Shown piece after piece: positions 47,877 to 58,317 of a stretch of DNA of 64,000 nt. Each line of letters opens with the position of its first letter. Within the stretch, counting starts at the first letter, position 1. The DNA is taken from contig NZ_QGDD01000005.1 in NCBI RefSeq assembly GCF_003160695.1, forward strand, positions 248,001 through 312,000, read 5' to 3'. A program made the translations under genes and the position numbers. A model generated the notes under the pieces. It saw only the letters and a list, made by a program, of their open reading frames with translations. It was not told the origin of the DNA and ran no database searches. This DNA comes from Nocardioides silvaticus. Lineage in GTDB: Bacteria > Actinomycetota > Actinomycetes > Propionibacteriales > Nocardioidaceae.

Positions 47877-50666
47877 ATGCAGACTCCGTGGGTGCCCAGC
47901 CTCCGGATCGCCGTTCTCGGCCCGCTCGACGTGACCGTCGACGGCGTCGCGGTCGACCTCGGGCCCAAGAAGCAGCGCGCCGTGCTGGGCGTCCTGGCTG
48001 CGCTGGCGCCGGCACCGGTCTCGGTCGAGCGGCTCGTCGACGAGATCTGGGGTGACGGCGGTCCGGCCAACCCGCTGCGCAGCCTGCAGGTCTACGTGTC
48101 GTCGCTGCGCTCCGCCCTGGGGGAGTACGGCGACCGCCTCGTCACCGAGGGCCGCGCCTACCGGCTGCTGGTCGGTGAGGAGCACGGGGTCGAGGTCGAC
48201 GCGGAGACCTTTAGCCGGCTCGTGGCCGAGGCCGCGGCCGAGCCGGACCCCGCGCGGGCTGCCGAGCAGGCCGAGCAGGCTCTCGCGCTGTGGTGCGGGG
48301 ACGAGGCGTGGCAGGACCTGCGCGACCTCCCGGTGATCGGCCCGGTCGTGGTGGCGCTCGAGGCGGAGCGGCTGGCCGCGGCCGCCGTCCGCGCCCGCAG
48401 CCTGCTCGCGCTCGGCCGCCACCGCGAGCTGGTGCCGTGGCTGGAGCCGCTGGTCGAGCAGCACCCGCTCCACGAGGAGCTCCGCGGCCACCTGATGCTC
48501 GCCCTCCACCGCAGCGACCGCCAGGCCGACGCGCTCGCGGTCTACGCCGCGGGACGCGAGACCAAGGCCGACGAGACCGGCCTCGATCCCGGCGAGGACC
48601 TGCAGCGGCTCCAGGCCGCGATCCTCGGCGACGACCCGGCGCTCCGGGTCGAGGACGTCGAGCTCCGCTCCCGCCGCCACCTCCCCGCGCCGGTCACCGC
48701 GCTCGTCGGCCGCGAGCCGGAGATCGCGACGCTGACCGCGATGCTCCGCGACCCCGCCCACCGGCTCCTCACCCTCACCGGGCCCGGCGGCATCGGCAAG
48801 ACCCGGCTCGGCATCGCCTCGGCCCACGCGCTGGCGGCGGACCACCCCGACGGCGTCTGGTTCGTCGCGCTCGACGCGCTCCACGACCACCGCCTGGTCG
48901 CCGGCGCGGTCGCCGACACCCTCGGCGTCGAGGTAGCGGGCAGCGACATGACCGGCGCGCTGTCGTCGTACCTCCGCGACCGCCGGCTGCTCCTCGTCCT
49001 CGACAACTTCGAGCAGGTCGACGACGCCGCGCCGTTGGTGGCCGAGCTGCTGGCTGCCGCGCCCGGGCTGCGGGTGCTCGTGACCAGCCGCGTCCCGCTG
49101 CGGGTGTACGGCGAGCGGGTGATGCCGATCGAGCCGCTGGCGCCGACCGACGCGGTGCCGCTCTTCGTCGAGCGGGCGCGGGCGGTGGACCACCGCTTCG
49201 ACGCCGATCCCGACGTGGTGGCCGAGCTGTGCGAGCAGCTCGACCGGATCCCGCTCGCGATCGAGCTGGTGGCGGCGCGCACCGACGAGCTGCCGCTCGA
49301 GGTGCTCCAGAAGCAGCTCGCCAACCGGCAGGCGCTCGACCTGGCGGCCGACGGCCCCCGCGACCGCACCTCGCGCCAGCGCACCTTGCGCGACGCGATC
49401 GCGTGGAGCGTGGCACTGCTGCCCGACGCGCTGGCGCAGGGGTTCGCGCGGCTCGGGATCTTCGACGGCGGCTTCAGCGCGGACGCGGCCGAGGCGGTGG
49501 CCGGCGTCTCCGCGAGCGACCTGGTCACGTTGGTCCGGGCCAGCCTGGTCGTGCGGACGGAGGACCGCTACCGGGTGCTCGAGACGATCCGCGAGTACGC
49601 GGTCGAGCAGCTCGGGCCGGACACCGACGAGGTCGCCGACCGGCACGCGACCTGGTTCCTCGACTTCCTCGTCGGGACCGAGGGCAACCAGGGCACCGTG
49701 CACGCCTGGGTCGCGCTGGTCCACCCCGACCGCGCCAACCTGCGGGTGGCGGCGGCCCGGCTCGCGGCGACCGCCGACCGGGACGACCCGCGGGGCTCGC
49801 GACTGCTGCGGATGTCCCCGTCGTTGGGCCGCTACCTCTACCACGCGGGTCCCGGGAGCGAGGACGTCGAGTGGCTGCTCCGCGCGCTCGAGCTGGCGCC
49901 GGACGCGGACCCGCACACGCGCGGCCAGACGTCGTACGCCCTGGCCATCTGCCGTGCCGAGCAGGGGCTCACCGACGAGGCGATCCGGCACTGCCGCACG
50001 GCCTACGACCTGCTGATGAGCACCGGTGACTCGCTGTGGGGCGCGCGCGCCCTCAACTCGCTCGCCGGGATCGTGCACGACGACGGCCGGGTCGCCGAGG
50101 CGGCGCCGCTGATGGACGAGAGCATCGCGCTGCGCCGCGGGCTCCCGGAGCTGTCGATGGCGATCCCGCTGTCCAACCGCGCGCGGAACGCCATCCAGCT
50201 GGGCGACACGGCCAAGGCCCGCGAGTGCCTGGCGGAGGTCCTGGAGATCGCCGCCGACGACGCGCTCGAGGTCGCGGTCGCCGAGCTGCTGCTGGCCGAC
50301 GCCGCGTTGGCCGACGGCGACGAGGCGGAGACCGTCGACCGGGTCACCCGCGCGACCGACGCGCTGCTCGAGCTCCAGCACCACGCGTTCCGGCTGATGG
50401 AGGCGTTGGAGACCTTCGCCGCCCTCGCCGTACGACGGGGGCGGGCAGCGCTCGCCGCGACGCTGATCGCCGCCGCCGACCGGGCCTACGTCGACGAGGG
50501 GTCGGTCATGGTGCCCGCCGACGTCATGCAGCGGGCGGAGCGCACCGGCGCCGCCATCGCGGCGCTGCCCGACGCCGAGCGGCGGGCGGCCGAGGAACGC
50601 GGCGCGTCCCTCGGCCTCCAGGCCGCGGTGCAGCTGGCGCGGGCCGAGCTGGTCGGCCCCGCCTGA
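47877..50666 (+). CDS. SARP/AfsR-like regulator: BTAD, NB-ARC-type ATPase and TPR domains
   Basis: A 929-residue multidomain transcriptional regulator. Residues 10-95 are an OmpR-like winged helix (Trans_reg_C). Residues 105-255 are a bacterial transcriptional activation domain (ETFSRLVAEAA...HPLHEELRGHLMLALHRSDR). An AP/NB-ARC ATPase at about 270-520 has P-loop GPGGIGKT (302-309) and Walker B LLLVLDNFE. TPR-like helices follow from about 640 to the end. AfsR-type proteins activate secondary-metabolite or stress genes in an ATP-dependent way. No biosynthetic cluster is adjacent, so the target is unknown. ATG 47877 is used; GTG 47889 is possible. Confidence 0.92.
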   Translation: MQTPWVPSLRIAVLGPLDVTVDGVAVDLGPKKQRAVLGVLAALAPAPVSVERLVDEIWGDGGPANPLRSLQVYVSSLRSALGEYGDRLVTEGRAYRLLVGEEHGVEVDAETFSRLVAEAAAEPDPARAAEQAEQALALWCGDEAWQDLRDLPVIGPVVVALEAERLAAAAVRARSLLALGRHRELVPWLEPLVEQHPLHEELRGHLMLALHRSDRQADALAVYAAGRETKADETGLDPGEDLQRLQAAILGDDPALRVEDVELRSRRHLPAPVTALVGREPEIATLTAMLRDPAHRLLTLTGPGGIGKTRLGIASAHALAADHPDGVWFVALDALHDHRLVAGAVADTLGVEVAGSDMTGALSSYLRDRRLLLVLDNFEQVDDAAPLVAELLAAAPGLRVLVTSRVPLRVYGERVMPIEPLAPTDAVPLFVERARAVDHRFDADPDVVAELCEQLDRIPLAIELVAARTDELPLEVLQKQLANRQALDLAADGPRDRTSRQRTLRDAIAWSVALLPDALAQGFARLGIFDGGFSADAAEAVAGVSASDLVTLVRASLVVRTEDRYRVLETIREYAVEQLGPDTDEVADRHATWFLDFLVGTEGNQGTVHAWVALVHPDRANLRVAAARLAATADRDDPRGSRLLRMSPSLGRYLYHAGPGSEDVEWLLRALELAPDADPHTRGQTSYALAICRAEQGLTDEAIRHCRTAYDLLMSTGDSLWGARALNSLAGIVHDDGRVAEAAPLMDESIALRRGLPELSMAIPLSNRARNAIQLGDTAKARECLAEVLEIAADDALEVAVAELLLADAALADGDEAETVDRVTRATDALLELQHHAFRLMEALETFAALAVRRGRAALAATLIAAADRAYVDEGSVMVPADVMQRAERTGAAIAALPDAERRAAEERGASLGLQAAVQLARAELVGPA

Positions 50667-50671
50667 ACCGA

Positions 50672-51847
50672 TCAGGCCGGCTTCGGCAGCGACCGGCTGA
50701 TGATCTCCTTCATGATCTCCGAGGTGCCGGCGTAGATCTGGGAGACCCGGAGGTCGGCCCAGGCACGGGCGATCGGGTACTCGTTCATGTAGCCGTAGCC
50801 GCCGTGCAGCTGCAGGCACATGTCGGCCACCTTCTGCGCCCGCTCCGAGCACCACAGCTTGGCCATGGCGACGGTCGGGATGTCCAGCTCGCCCTCGATG
50901 TGCAGGCCGATGCACTCGTCGACGAACGACCGGGCGACCCGCGCCTCGGTGGCCACCTCGGCCAGCTTGAACTTGGTGTTCTGGAAGCCCCAGATCGGGC
51001 GGCCGAACGCCTCGCGGTCGTGCACGTAGCGCAGCGTCTCCTCGAGCATGACCTCCATCGCGGCCACGTTGGCGACCGCCACGATGAGCCGCTCCTGGGG
51101 CAGCTGCTGCATCAGCTGGACGAAGCCCTGGCCCTCCTCGGGGCCGAGCAGGTTGGCGACGGGGACCCGCACGTCCTCGTAGGAGAGCTCGGCGGTGTCC
51201 TGACCCTTCATGCCGATCTTGTCGAGCACCCGCCCGCGCGAGAAGCCGGGAGTGTCCGCGGGCACGATGATCAGCGAGATGCCGGAGGCGGCCTCCTCGG
51301 GATTGGTCTTCGCGACCGTGATGACGACGTCGGCCTGGGCGCCGTTGGTGATGAAGGTCTTCGAGCCGTTGATGACGTACTCGTCGCCCTCGCGGATCGC
51401 CTTGGTCTTCACGCTCTGCAGGTCCGACCCGGTGCCGGGCTCGGTCATCGCGATCGCGCCGACCGCCTCACCGCTGGCGAGCTTGGGCAGCCACGCCTGC
51501 TTCTGCTCCTCGGTGCCGTAGGCGAGGATGTAGTGGGCGACGATCCCGCTGTGCAGCGAGGCGCCCCACGAGCTGTCGCCGGCATAGGCCTGCTCCTCGA
51601 TGACGATCGCCTCGTGCGCGAACGTGCCGCCTCCGCCGCCGTACTCCTCGGGGACGGAGAGGCAGAGCAGGCCGAGCTCGCCGGCCTTGTTCCACAGCTC
51701 GCGGTCCACCTGCTTGTTGGCGATGAAGGTCTCGGAGTGGGGCTTGATCTCCTTCTCGCAGAAGCTGCGGGCGAGGTCCCGCAGGTCGTCGAGCTCGCTG
51801 TCGGTCGAGCCGGCGGGGTCCATCCAGGGTGAGCGGCGCTTGGTCAT
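50672..51847 (-). CDS. Acyl-CoA dehydrogenase (third)
   Basis: A 391-residue acyl-CoA dehydrogenase. Signatures are IAMTEPGTGSDLQSV, YVINGSKTFITNGAQ, CLQLHGGYGYMNEYPIARAW and the C-terminal QIYAGTSEIMKEII. In that last motif Ala replaces the Glu of MCAD-type enzymes (YEGT), so the catalytic base is on another helix, as in long-chain/isovaleryl-type members. It is divergent from a TetR gene across 41 bp containing a palindrome. The ATG at 51847 lies 7 bp behind a TACCCT box, so the mRNA is probably leaderless. Its stop is 5 bp from the convergent SARP gene. Confidence 0.93.
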   Translation of the reverse strand: MTKRRSPWMDPAGSTDSELDDLRDLARSFCEKEIKPHSETFIANKQVDRELWNKAGELGLLCLSVPEEYGGGGGTFAHEAIVIEEQAYAGDSSWGASLHSGIVAHYILAYGTEEQKQAWLPKLASGEAVGAIAMTEPGTGSDLQSVKTKAIREGDEYVINGSKTFITNGAQADVVITVAKTNPEEAASGISLIIVPADTPGFSRGRVLDKIGMKGQDTAELSYEDVRVPVANLLGPEEGQGFVQLMQQLPQERLIVAVANVAAMEVMLEETLRYVHDREAFGRPIWGFQNTKFKLAEVATEARVARSFVDECIGLHIEGELDIPTVAMAKLWCSERAQKVADMCLQLHGGYGYMNEYPIARAWADLRVSQIYAGTSEIMKEIISRSLPKPA

Positions 51848-51854
51848 GGGCGTC

Positions 51855-51860
51855 AGGGTA
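51855..51860 (-). promoter_or_regulatory. -10 box TACCCT of the acyl-CoA dehydrogenase gene
   Basis: Minus strand TACCCT, 7 bases, ATG 51847. It overlaps the left arm of the palindrome 51856-51872. Confidence 0.5.
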
Positions 51861-51872
51861 CAGGGTGTACCC
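51856..51872. promoter_or_regulatory. Palindromic operator between acyl-CoA dehydrogenase and TetR genes
   Basis: GGGTACA-GGG-TGTACCC, perfect 7-bp arms. It overlaps one -10 box and lies 4 bp from the other, so one bound TetR dimer could silence both divergent genes. Confidence 0.65.
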
Positions 51873-51875
51873 GGT

Positions 51876-51881
51876 TAGGGT
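51876..51881 (+). promoter_or_regulatory. -10 box TAGGGT of the TetR gene
   Basis: TAGGGT, 7 bases, ATG 51889; leaderless geometry. Confidence 0.5.
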
Positions 51882-51888
51882 GACGGAC

Positions 51889-52563
51889 ATGGTGGACGTC
51901 GCGAAGTGGGTCGACTCGACCGTCGCGCGCCGGATCCGGAAGGTGGGCGACGACCCGGGCCGGCGCAGCCTGCTCATCGCCGCGGCGACCGCCGCGATCG
52001 ACGAGGAGGGCCCCGGCGTCGGGATGGCCCAGATCGCCGAGCGCGCGGGCATCCCGCGACCGCACGCCTACCGCTACGTCGAGAGCAAGAAGCAGCTCGA
52101 CCTCGACGTCGCGCGCGGGGCCTCGGCGGACCTGCTGGCGGCGATCCGCCCGCGGCTGAGCCGCAGCGGCACGCCGTACGAGATCGTGCACGGCATCGTC
52201 GAGGTGATCACCGCCTGGGCGGCAGAGCACCCGAACCTCTACCGCTTCATCGCCGCCCAGAAGCAGACCCGAGCGCTGCACCAGGTGCGGATGGGCCGCA
52301 GCCGCTTCCTCGACGAGCTGATCGCCGCGATGGCGGCCTATCTCGAGCCGACCGCGGCGGCCCCGAAGGCGCCGGACGGCGTGCTCGCCGGCGTGATCGG
52401 CATGGTCGACGCCGGCGTGATCTGGTGGCTCGACCACGAGGACGAGACCCAGCAGGAGGTCGTCGACCGGCTCAGCCGCCAGGTGACGCTGGTCCTCGAG
52501 GACATGCTCGTGCAGCTGGGGTACGACGTCCCCGACGAGATGGTGTTCGGCCCGGGGGCCTGA
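51889..52563 (+). CDS. TetR-family regulator
   Basis: A 224-residue TetR protein with the helix-turn-helix near residues 42-66 (VGMAQIAERAGIPRPHAYRY). The N-terminal 25 residues are basic (MVDVAKWVDSTVARRIRKVG). The C-terminal domain is typical, with a Trp-containing helix (AGVIWWLDHEDETQQE). It is divergent from an acyl-CoA dehydrogenase gene with a shared palindrome, as in fatty-acid-responsive repressors; an acyl-CoA effector is inferred. The start is fixed by the leaderless promoter 7 bp upstream. Confidence 0.88.
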   Translation: MVDVAKWVDSTVARRIRKVGDDPGRRSLLIAAATAAIDEEGPGVGMAQIAERAGIPRPHAYRYVESKKQLDLDVARGASADLLAAIRPRLSRSGTPYEIVHGIVEVITAWAAEHPNLYRFIAAQKQTRALHQVRMGRSRFLDELIAAMAAYLEPTAAAPKAPDGVLAGVIGMVDAGVIWWLDHEDETQQEVVDRLSRQVTLVLEDMLVQLGYDVPDEMVFGPGA

Positions 52564-52600
52564 CTCGGGCCGATGTGCGGGGCTCGCGCCGCGGCACGGA

Positions 52601-52606
52601 TACGCT
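52601..52606 (+). promoter_or_regulatory. -10 box TACGCT of the YihY gene
   Basis: TACGCT, 6 bases, ATG 52613, with no ribosome binding site: leaderless geometry. Confidence 0.45.
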
Positions 52607-52612
52607 TCCACC

Positions 52613-55398
<2,786 letters not shown>

Positions 55399-55417
55399 GC
55401 GGAGTCCTGCCGGAGGG

Positions 55418-56233
55418 CTACTCGGGCTCGCGGAGCAGGTCGCGCAGCGTCGCGACCGTGGTCTCGTCGAGCCCGAGTCCCTCGCGCAGGTAGGTCGCGC
55501 GGTCGCCGTACCTCGCCTCGAGGGCGTCGTAGCCCGACCGGAGGTACTCCGCGTCCACCACCAGCGTCGGCTCGAACGCGGCGACGTGCTCCGGTCCGGC
55601 GTGCTGGGCGATCTCGGCCTCGATCGCGGCGCGGCTGCCCGCGGAGAGCTCGTTGCTCAGCAGGTAGTCGGCCTCGATCGTGGCGTCGTCGACGCCGGCG
55701 ACGTGGAGCAGCAGCGCCGCCACCCAGCCGGTGCGGTCCTTGCCGGCCGTGCAGTGGAACAGCTGCGGTCCGCCGGTGGCGAGCTGACGGAACAGCCCGC
55801 CGAACTCGCCGCGCACCCGCTCGTCCTCGACGAACCCCCGGTAGACGTCGTCCATCAGCGCGACGGCGGTCGCCCGGTCGCGCAGCTCGGCGACCTTGTC
55901 CATCGGGATGCCGGAGACGTCGAAGTTCTGCCACGGTGCGCCGGGGACCTCGACGTCGGGGTGATGGTCGATCTCCGCCCTCGACCGCAGGTCGAGCACT
56001 GCGCGCAGCCCGAGCCCGTTGACCGTGCCGTGGTCGGCCTCGGTCAGCCGCAGCGCGTTGGAGCGGTAGAACACGCCGCGGCGCACCCGGCCCCCGTCGG
56101 CCGTCGGGTAGCCCGGGCCCGCCACGTCGCGGAAGTTGTCGGCCGAGGCGAGCCGGAGGATCTCCTCGCCGGCGCTCGCAGGGCTCGGGGTGCTCGGAGT
56201 GCTCGGGCTCGAAGGGGTCGATGGGCTGGTCAC
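55418..56233 (-). CDS. MptpB-like tyrosine/lipid phosphatase
   Basis: A 271-residue phosphatase of the bacterial dual-specificity/phosphoinositide type (MptpB family). The P-loop is HCTAGKDRTG, with the nucleophilic Cys, Lys and Arg typical of the family; the general-acid region is in WQNFDVSGIP. The N-terminal 20 residues are a Ser/Thr/Pro repeat (TSPSTPSSPSTP) of low complexity. The GTG at 56233 lies 7 bp behind TACGCT and is probably leaderless, so it is transcribed apart from the upstream sigK operon although on the same strand. Substrate (phosphotyrosine or phosphoinositide) is unknown. Confidence 0.9.
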   Translation of the reverse strand: MTSPSTPSSPSTPSTPSPASAGEEILRLASADNFRDVAGPGYPTADGGRVRRGVFYRSNALRLTEADHGTVNGLGLRAVLDLRSRAEIDHHPDVEVPGAPWQNFDVSGIPMDKVAELRDRATAVALMDDVYRGFVEDERVRGEFGGLFRQLATGGPQLFHCTAGKDRTGWVAALLLHVAGVDDATIEADYLLSNELSAGSRAAIEAEIAQHAGPEHVAAFEPTLVVDAEYLRSGYDALEARYGDRATYLREGLGLDETTVATLRDLLREPE

Positions 56234-56240
56234 CCGCCCG

Positions 56241-56246
56241 AGCGTA
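56241..56246 (-). promoter_or_regulatory. -10 box TACGCT of the phosphatase gene
   Basis: Minus strand TACGCT, 7 bases, GTG 56233; leaderless geometry, inside the 18-bp gap behind the DUF1295 gene. Confidence 0.45.
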
Positions 56247-56251
56247 GGGGG

Positions 56252-57058
56252 CTAGGCCGAACGGCGAGGTGGCAGCGGGACGAACATCGAGGTGCGCGCC
56301 GCGTAGTCGCGGTACGCCGGGCGCTGCATCATCGTCCTCTCGAGCAGCCGCGCGCCGGTGGCGAAGACCAGGAAGTAGGTCATCATCACCGGAGCCACCA
56401 GGGTCACCAGCCCGACGCCCCAACCGGTCGCCAGCGCGCCGGCAAGCCAGGCGCCCCACCAGACGCAGGCGTCGCCGAAGTAGTTCGGGTGGCGCGTGAA
56501 GCGCCACAGGCCGGTGGCAAGCACCGGTGGCCGCTCGTCGCGGGGCCGCCGCCGGTAGGCCGCAAGCTGGGCGTCGCCGACGGCTTCGAAGAGGATCCCG
56601 ACCAGCCAGAGCACGCCCCCGACGACGACCAGTGCCGGCCACGCGACCTCGCTGACGGCGCCGATCGTGACGGGCAGCGCCACCAGCCAGGCGGCCGCCC
56701 CCTGCACGAGGAACACCTTCCGGACGGCGACGCCCATCCCGACGTCGTCGAGCGGTCCGCCGAGCAGGAGCTCGTAGCGCGGGTCCTCTCCGCCGCTGCT
56801 GCGGCCGTGGATGTGCCACGACAGTCGGAGCCCCCAGACCCCGACTGCCGTGGCCAGCACCCACGCCCGCCACGCGGTGCCCTCGTCGAGCACCGTCGCG
56901 ACGACCGCGGCGGCGATGGCCGCGAGGGCCAGCGCCAGGCCCCACGCCACGTCGACGACGACGACGCGGCCCTGCCGGCGGGCGACCAGTGCGGTCACCG
57001 TCATCACGGCGCCCGCCACCACCGCGACCACGGCCAGCGAGGTGAGGACGGCGGTCAC
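56252..57058 (-). CDS. DUF1295 family membrane protein (steroid 5-alpha-reductase-like)
   Basis: A 268-residue polytopic membrane protein with about seven helices. The C-terminal signature RFTRHPNYFGDACVWWG and LLERTMMQRPAYRDY are typical of DUF1295/isoprenylcysteine methyltransferase and 5-alpha-reductase-like enzymes. The GTG at 57058 overlaps the stop of the methyltransferase gene by 4 bp. A homologue (Rv0446c) sits next to sigK in Mycobacterium tuberculosis, beside a cyclopropane-synthase-like gene, so it probably takes part in modifying a lipid made by its neighbours; this is inference. Confidence 0.9.
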   Translation of the reverse strand: MTAVLTSLAVVAVVAGAVMTVTALVARRQGRVVVVDVAWGLALALAAIAAAVVATVLDEGTAWRAWVLATAVGVWGLRLSWHIHGRSSGGEDPRYELLLGGPLDDVGMGVAVRKVFLVQGAAAWLVALPVTIGAVSEVAWPALVVVGGVLWLVGILFEAVGDAQLAAYRRRPRDERPPVLATGLWRFTRHPNYFGDACVWWGAWLAGALATGWGVGLVTLVAPVMMTYFLVFATGARLLERTMMQRPAYRDYAARTSMFVPLPPRRSA

Positions 57059-58317
57059 CACGTTCGCTCCAGCGGCAGGTCGTGGCCGCCGTCGGGCCGC
57101 ACCATCAGGATCTGGTCGACGCCCATCCGGCCGTCCCGGAAGGCCATCGAGCCGCCGACGAGGTAGAGCCGCCACACGCGGACCATCTCCTCCCCGACGA
57201 GCGCGGTGATCTCCTCGATGTTCTGCTCGAAGCGCTCGAGCCAGCCGGCGACCGTGAGGACGTAGTGCTCGCGCAGGGCGTGCACGTCGCGGACCTCGAG
57301 GCCCGCGGCCTCGAGCAGGCCGACCGTCGCCCCGACCGGCCGCATGTGCATGTCGGGCGCGATGAACGACTCGATGAACGGGCCGCCGCCCGGCCACCGG
57401 CCGGAACGCGACATCTGCTGCACGAGCACGCGCCCGCCCGGCCGCACCGCGGCGTGGAGCACGGAGGCGTAGGTCGGGTAGTTCCGCTCCCCGACGTGCT
57501 CGCCCATCTCGATCGAGGCGACGGCGTCGTACTCCGCGCGGGGTGCGGGCACGGCGTCGCGGTAGTCGCAGAGCCGGAAGTCGACGAGGTGGTCGACGCC
57601 GCGCCGACGGGCGGCGGCCTGCGCGAAGCGCTGCTGCTCCCGGGAGATCGTGACGCCGACGACCTGCGCACCGAAGTGCTCGGCGGCGTGCAGCGACAGC
57701 GACCCCCAGCCGCAACCGACGTCGAGCAGCCGCATGCCGGGCTCGAGCCCGAGCTTGCGGCAGACCAGGGAGAGCTTGGCGTGCTGCGCCTCCTCGAGGG
57801 AGACCCAGTGGCCGGTGTGGTACCCGCACGAGTAGGCCATCGACGGGTCGAGGACCAGCGAGTAGAAGTCGGCGGTCAAGTCGTAGTGGTGGCTGATCGC
57901 GCGCCGGTCGCGGTCCTTGCTGTGCAGCCGGCCGCGCACCTTGGCCTGGGTCTCCGGCGCCGCCGGGGGCGGGCCGACGACTCGCAGGCCGACTGCGGTC
58001 CGGACCGCACGCGCCAGCGCGGGGACCGACAACCGGCGCCCGCCGAGGCCGCGCTCGCGGGCGACGGTGAAGGCGTGGGTCAGGGCGGTGTCGAGGTCGC
58101 CGGGCACGTCGAGCTCGCCGGTCACGTAGGCCTGGGCCGCCCCGAGCTCACCCGGCTGCCAGAGCAGCCGGCGGAGCGCGTCGGGAGAGCGGATCTCGAC
58201 GCGGGGGGCGTCGTCCGGGCCCGCGGCAGACCCGTCCCACGCGACGAGGCGCACCGGCAGGTCGCCGCCGACGAACGGGGTCAGCGCGTCGGCGAGGCGC
58301 TCCGCGACGGCGGTCAT
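57055..58317 (-). CDS. Cyclopropane-fatty-acid-synthase-type SAM methyltransferase (second)
   Basis: A 420-residue CFA synthase-family enzyme that methylates unsaturated acyl chains of phospholipids with S-adenosylmethionine. The N-terminal about 120 residues are the lipid-binding domain; SAM motif I is LLDVGCGWGSL. AISHHYDLTADFYSLVLDPSMAYSCGY, split as AISHHYDLTADFYSLV and LDPSMAYSCGY, and the acidic GEHVGERNYP region match the family. It overlaps the preceding methyltransferase gene and the following DUF1295 gene by 4 bp each. Related to mycobacterial UfaA1. The exact methyl product (cyclopropane or methyl branch) cannot be told by eye. Confidence 0.92.
   Translation of the reverse strand: MTAVAERLADALTPFVGGDLPVRLVAWDGSAAGPDDAPRVEIRSPDALRRLLWQPGELGAAQAYVTGELDVPGDLDTALTHAFTVARERGLGGRRLSVPALARAVRTAVGLRVVGPPPAAPETQAKVRGRLHSKDRDRRAISHHYDLTADFYSLVLDPSMAYSCGYHTGHWVSLEEAQHAKLSLVCRKLGLEPGMRLLDVGCGWGSLSLHAAEHFGAQVVGVTISREQQRFAQAAARRRGVDHLVDFRLCDYRDAVPAPRAEYDAVASIEMGEHVGERNYPTYASVLHAAVRPGGRVLVQQMSRSGRWPGGGPFIESFIAPDMHMRPVGATVGLLEAAGLEVRDVHALREHYVLTVAGWLERFEQNIEEITALVGEEMVRVWRLYLVGGSMAFRDGRMGVDQILMVRPDGGHDLPLERTW

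Noticed and set aside
56160-56235. The Ser/Thr/Pro-rich N-terminus of the phosphatase as another copy of the coding 24-bp repeat.
   Set aside because: The DNA does not match the repeat core; it is ordinary low-complexity sequence.
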